Part shown: piece by piece, positions 58,701 to 64,000 of the stretch
Layout: each line of letters begins with the position of its first letter
How positions within the stretch are numbered: position 1 is the stretch's first letter
NCBI GenBank assembly: GCA_022496205.1
Contig: WTXD01000009.1
Location: forward strand, 62,001-126,000
DNA length: 64,000 bases
Source: Gloeopeniophorella convolvens
Taxonomy: Eukaryota > Basidiomycota > Agaricomycetes > Russulales
Direction: 5' to 3'
Notes under the pieces: generated by a model
Told to the model about the DNA's origin: nothing
The model's database searches: none
Seen by the model: only the letters and a program-made list of their open reading frames with translations
Position numbers and translations under genes: made by a program

Positions 58701-59818
58701 ACATTGGTGTATTTGTTAAGATATCCTTTGAGTGTGGGAGGGCCGCTCAACGGGCCGTCATCAATGAGCGTAGTATCATTGTTGGCAACTGCAAACATGT
58801 CAGGTGAATTTAAAAACGTAGATGGTGCGCCTCACATTGCCGCAGGAATACGCGCATCTTGTCGTCCTTTCCGACAACTTCTTGCACGGGCCGACCCTTA
58901 CGATCACGGACAAAGACATCTGCGCCGGCTCGCACGGCCAACTCGACAAGCCGAATATCTTTCCGCTTGGTTGCCTCATGCAAGAGAGTTGAGCCGGATG
59001 CGTCATCGAGATACGAAAGGTCAATCAATCGAGCGCGTGGGAGGAGAGAAGAGTAACCAGCGAGGGTGGTGGTGGTGCATTGCGTGCCGAGAGAGTATAC
59101 GTGCGCAGCAGGGATCGGTAGGACGCGGTAAGGAATGACCTCGAGTCTGATCGCCAAGGGATGAAACGTCAGCAGAATTAACGCAATGACGGCAGTATCA
59201 ACGCACCATTGATGACGCGCAGAACGTCCTTGCCCCGAGCGACGTCTACGCAGGTCTTGCCGTTGCTGTCGCGAAGGGTGTCGTCGATCGCCTCTTGCTC
59301 GAGAAACAAGCACACGACGTCAGCACGGCCGAGAGAAGCGGCGAGATGCAGAGCGGTGGTTCCCGACGTCGGCGGATGTACAGCATTTGGTGAGATGGAC
59401 CGGTGAGAGAGCAAGAGCGAGACGGTGTCGACTGCGCAAGGGTGAGAAGAGGGCAGCTGGGGATGCCGCGGGACGCACTGGAAGCACAGCGGATTGCAAG
59501 ATGGAGCGCAGCGGCTCCGGGGTCAGCCGCGCCTTCGCGGGACTTGCGACGCTCCCTGCCAATCTCAGCAAGAAACGGGTGGATGAGAGAGGGATTGCCT
59601 TTGAAAGAGATCGTCGAAGTTCAGCTTGGCAATGCTGAATGAAAGGAATAATGTACCGCTTCGAAGAGCTGCCAGGAGCTTGACTTGGTAGAGAGGCTCG
59701 GATGATGATGCTCCTGGAGACATGTCAAGCCGGGGAGTAAAGTGACAGGCTACGCAGGTGAAGTACCTGATTCTGAAAGTCTAAGAGAAGAGGTGGTTGT
59801 CGAGGCAGAGACGGACAT
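55704..59818 (-). CDS. Oxysterol-binding protein, OSH1/2 type (ankyrin-PH-ORD; one apparent frameshift)
   Basis: Exons 59767-59818, 59657-59713, 59479-59598, 59207-59431, 58836-59146, 58648-58788, 57165-58594, 57079-57106, 56899-57017, 56725-56847, 56440-56667 and 55704-56378; about 1169 aa. Ankyrin repeats: GAAALHLAIRCAS, TSGTTALHLAASLGRADVVC, GSTLLHEATKRKDIRLVELA. PH domain: PPTLKGYLNKYTNVARGYGT to VEAARWTQAISKAIDYAKQ. A Ser-rich linker and coiled coil follow, then the ORD with IGRIAKPFNPML, the signature EQVSHHPPISACWAEG and VAYEIAGRWNSQLIMRP. It moves sterol or PI4P at membrane contacts. Exon 5 changes frame at GGG 59039-59041 (minus CCC); the exon sum is one base short of a multiple of three, as expected for one lost base. 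No FFAT motif was confirmed. Confidence 0.9.
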
Positions 59819-59969
59819 TTGTCTGGGACGGACTGCGCGACGGACTGCGCATTCAAGTGGATATAAATACGGAGAGGAGAGAAATGTTTCGATTGCAGGG
59901 AGGCAGTGCAGACCTTCCCAAATGACGTTGACCTCCCCCACCCTGTCCCGGCCCGGCCTGCCCGCTCAG

Positions 59970-60392
59970 TCAAACAAATCGGCGTGTCTTGCGCGAAGAG
60001 TCTCCGATCCGTCCGACACTGTCCACAGGGGGCGCTCCCCACACAACCGTCTTCCCTTCTGGGTCCAGCAGTTGCGGAAACACTCCGTCTAGCGGCGCGA
60101 GCAACCCCTGTGCCTTCCCCGACCCGGATCCCTCACCTCCAACCGACGCTTTTGGTGTCGCCGCCGCCGTCCGTTCGACTACGCGCTGCTCCCGCACCAC
60201 CTCCTCTATCGGCTTCACACCAGTGCGTACCATCGCCCGCGCTTCTTCGTCCACGTCGTCGAAGTTGTCTTGCTTGACCGCGCTCATCGAGTACAACCAC
60301 ACACCGACAGCAAAGGATGTGATCCCAAGTCCAGTGAGCAGGTTTTTGACCCTGTACGGCTCCCGCGCTCGCATTAAACCTGGGGACATCAT
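59970..60392 (-). CDS. COA3: Cytochrome c oxidase assembly factor Coa3
   Basis: Single exon, 140 aa. MRAREPYRVKNLLTGLGITS leads into one TM helix (GLGITSFAVGVWLYSMSAV) followed by KQDNFDDVDEEARAM. This RA-x-P-Y-x-x-K-N...TM...QD-x-F-x-D-V order is the Coa3 signature. Coa3 is an inner-membrane protein that stabilises newly made Cox1 and regulates its translation with Cox14 and Mss51. The C-terminal 70 residues are low complexity. Either of two adjacent Met codons could be the start. Located 151 bp upstream of the OSH start on the same strand. Confidence 0.88.
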   Translation of the reverse strand: MMSPGLMRAREPYRVKNLLTGLGITSFAVGVWLYSMSAVKQDNFDDVDEEARAMVRTGVKPIEEVVREQRVVERTAAATPKASVGGEGSGSGKAQGLLAPLDGVFPQLLDPEGKTVVWGAPPVDSVGRIGDSSRKTRRFV

Positions 60393-61032
60393 CTAAAATA
60401 TGTGGCCGTGCGCTCTGTAAGTTCGATATGTCTGCAGTCTGGAAGTGGACAAACGCACGTAGCCGCCTGGCCGGTAGCTCTTCGCTGCGGCCCTCCGGTC
60501 GATATATTGCGAGTCACTCATAATGGAAGGGCCTTTGAACGCGAAGGCGTGTGTTGGAAAAAACTGGTGCCTTGAGTCACTGACCGCTCGTACCTAGTCA
60601 CTAGGCACTGGTTGGCGGGACAGTGGAATGTCGAAGGGTGTTGCAAAGCGGGCCGGAGCGCGCGTGTGTAGAGTACAACGCGTTGGCCCAGGTTGGCCAG
60701 GGTTGGCCCGGCTCTGCTTCCTAAGACCGCCGAAGGTCTCTGCATGCGTCCGCTCGGCGTGCAGCACTCAAGATCCTCCTCTTCCTAGTGACGGCAACGA
60801 CCCCCTATAGTTGTACGATTCTCGCCATCTAGCTCAAATTGCATAAAAGATAGAAGAGCCCGGAGGCTGCGACTCTGTTGACCCACAGCCAACCCCAGGA
60901 TAGCAGACCGAGCCGAATCACACATATGAAGCAGGGGTGCTTGGATTGAAACGGGTCGCGCCATCACTCATGAATATGGATACGGTTCTTTATTCAGAGG
61001 CCATTGTATCAAACTCTAGTTCCACTCCCTGC
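60393..61032. other. Intergenic, no gene seen
   Basis: Between the COX7 stop and COA3 start, both minus strand. Only short open frames without recognisable features occur. Confidence 0.4.
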
Positions 61033-61484
61033 TTAGTTCTTGCCCTGTAATAAAAGACAGGATGCGTCAATCAGCGCGTTCAAGGGATGCAACGAAGTAA
61101 ATCCGCGTGCCTTCACGAGTGAGTAGGCACTGTATGTGATGCCAACAACGCCCAGAGTGAACGCGGTTTTGTAGAGACCTGGTGCACCAGTGAGTGAGTC
61201 TTCCGCGACGGTGGAAAGTCAAGTACCGAGGTAGAGGCGCGAGCGAGGAGGGCGATAGTAAATAGGCTTGTGAGAGTGCTGCAAAAGTGGATGGAGTTAA
61301 ACACGACGCATAGAAAGAACACGACGAGCAGTAGACTGACCTGGTACTCCCTCTGCCTCTCAGGGACCAGGTTTTTCTCTAAAATGTCCGAATATTCAGC
61401 TATGGTTCTGAGGATGAGGCAGAGGACGAACTGTAAACGAGTGCGTCGAGCATGGTGCGAGGCGGCGGTGGTAGATGTGGACAC
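61033..61484 (-). CDS. COX7: Cytochrome c oxidase subunit 7 (COX7a family)
   Basis: Join of 61341-61484, 61227-61278 and 61033-61178; introns are 62 and 48 nt. The core reads VPERQREYQHSHKPIYYRPP, RSRLYLGLYKTAFTLGVVGI and TYSAYSLVK, matching the Q-x-x-(K)P-x-x-x-R-x-P-R-S-x-L-Y-L then single-TM plan of yeast Cox7. Length is 113 aa if the 3' exon is continuous. A 66-nt in-frame segment (61045-61110) flanked by GC and AG could be removed to give ...LVKGKN and 91 aa. The first 30 residues are uncertain. Assignment is by pattern. Confidence 0.72.
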
Positions 61485-61588
61485 TGGCGACTCCGGCGTC
61501 TGCTGGGGTTCAGAGGAGCCGGCAACACCCGAGGGAGGCTCGACGCGTCTCGGCCCGTGGCGACCGTGATTTGGTCCTTGCGTTCGGG

Positions 61589-62509
61589 ATGTCCACCGAA
61601 CGCGTCCGCGTCAAGGTGCGTGCTCCTACAGACAGGCCCCCTGTACGACTCACATACCTTGCAGGGGCTATCGATCTACCGACCTATAATCTATGGAAAC
61701 ACGGCAATAGTTCTCACGCCTGAGGAGCGCGAGGCGCATCCATCCCATGAGCACACCCATCGTTGGACCGTGGCCGTGCGCAGTGCAGCGTCCGCAGAGG
61801 ACTCGGATATTGTGGGTGGTGCAGACGATCTTGCGTACTTCATCCGACGTGTGACGTTCAAACTCCACGAAACATACCCAAATCCCTCACGGAGTAAGTG
61901 CAATCGTCTGTTGTGCAGCATACGAATCTTACAGCCCATGCAGATATAGACAAGCCTCCATTCGAAGTCACGGAGACGGGGTGCGCCCATGCAGCACCTG
62001 CTTTTCATCATAACATGACCCTTCCCTCTAGATGGGGAGAGTTTGAGATCCAAATCAGGATCACATTCATACCTGAGGCGGGAGAAAAGCCCATCCTACT
62101 ATATCACCATCTCAAACTCCACCCGTGGACGGCCTCTGGTGCTGATATGGAGGCACCACCACCTGCCGATGTTGCGGCACAGTTTGGCCCCGTGCACTCC
62201 TGGCAATATGACGAAATAGTCTTCACCGATCCTTTCCAGCAATTCCTCAATACCCTCACAGCACACGCGCCAACGCCACTCCCCAAAACCCGTCGGAAGC
62301 CGATTCCATTCAACAGTTCAAACCCCGGTTCCCTTGAAGCAAGCAAAGGTGGTGTGCCCGAGTTCAGTGCAACGATGGAGAAAGAGGAAATCCAGCGATT
62401 TGAGGATGCAAGAAAACAGGTCATCGCAGAGCAAGAGAAGCTTCGCACAAGCCTTATCGAGAAGGAAAAGGAGCTAGAGAGGCTCAAGAGGGAGCTGGGC
62501 GAAGCATGA
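61589..62509 (+). CDS. YAF9: YEATS-domain protein Yaf9
   Basis: Join of 61589-61615, 61665-61893, 61944-61980 and 62032-62509 gives 256 aa; introns are 49-51 nt. YEATS domain: [72 protein letters not shown] and FIPEAGEKPILLYHHLKLHP. The VTETGWGEF segment lines the acyl-lysine pocket. The C-terminal coiled coil (VIAEQEKLRTSLIEKEKELE) fits the Yaf9 contact with Swc4 in SWR1 and NuA4. The start is 104 bp from the COX7 start on the other strand. Confidence 0.95.
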
Positions 62510-62638
62510 AACAAGGCTTATGATACATTTGCATGCTATGTATTGCTGCAGACCGTTCATATAGTTCTTGATCCAAAACGTTCTAAGGATACAGGCATCT
62601 GCAGATGGGAGGCTCGAGCTCGCATTCGTCGATCTTCA

Positions 62639-64000
<1,362 letters not shown>

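Overview
The window is nuclear DNA of a filamentous basidiomycete, most likely an Agaricomycete. Genes are dense on both strands. Almost all are split by introns of about 47-70 nt with GT..AG ends. The products are eukaryotic, and several belong to mushroom-typical families: a DUF6534-type membrane protein, an Agaricomycete-type F-box protein and a velvet regulator. I see no bacterial, viral or organellar segment. There is no rRNA, no CRISPR array and no tRNA that I could defend. All exon joins below were worked out by hand from splice signals, reading phase and remembered family patterns. No alignment or database search was run.

Layout. 1-4.0 kb (minus): a DUF6534-like seven-helix protein cut by the left edge, a coiled-coil protein and a signal-peptide/one-TM protein with a PPxY tail. 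4.6-8.4 kb (plus): GTP cyclohydrolase II (riboflavin) and the retromer sorting nexin Vps17. 8.6-11.9 kb: LEU2 (minus) diverging from NOB1 (plus). 12.0-16.6 kb: ARPC3 (minus), the 20-exon vacuolar TRP channel YVC1 (plus) and GINS subunit PSF2 (minus). 16.9-27.3 kb: haspin kinase (plus), a disordered unknown protein (minus), a mitochondrial PP2C of PTC5 type (plus), a USP deubiquitinase (minus) and a four-finger C2H2 protein (minus). 27.3-28.7 kb: a gene gap holding a 693-bp TIR element with TA target duplication. 28.7-33.8 kb: F-box protein (minus), prefoldin 2 (minus), complex I NDUFS8 (plus) and the mitochondrial SAM carrier (plus). 33.8-40.9 kb is gene-poor, holding an INO80F-domain protein (minus) and complex I NDUFA13 (plus). 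40.9-55.2 kb is very GC-rich: two-HMG-box regulator (plus), GNAT acetyltransferase (minus), PPR protein (plus), VelB-like velvet protein (minus), ARF-GAP GCS1 (plus), PAPS reductase (plus) and RNase III (plus). 55.7-64 kb: OSH-type oxysterol-binding protein, COA3 and COX7 (all minus), the YEATS protein YAF9 (plus) and the C-terminal kinase part of ATR/MEC1 (minus), cut by the right edge.

Functionally this is a housekeeping neighbourhood with no biosynthetic cluster or defence island. Mitochondrial themes recur (NDUFS8, NDUFA13, COX7, COA3, SAM carrier, PTC5, PPR), as do chromosome and DNA-damage themes (PSF2, haspin, INO80F, YAF9, ATR). Many neighbours start head to head over 100-310 bp, which implies shared promoters.

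The most informative oddities are: (1) six apparent one-base deletions in conserved coding regions, in or beside short homopolymers and confined to 42.3-59.1 kb, which look like consensus errors rather than pseudogenes; (2) YVC1 exons of 5 and 11 nt plus a GC-AG intron; (3) a start codon that appears split by an intron in NDUFA13; (4) the 27.97-28.66 kb inverted-repeat element.
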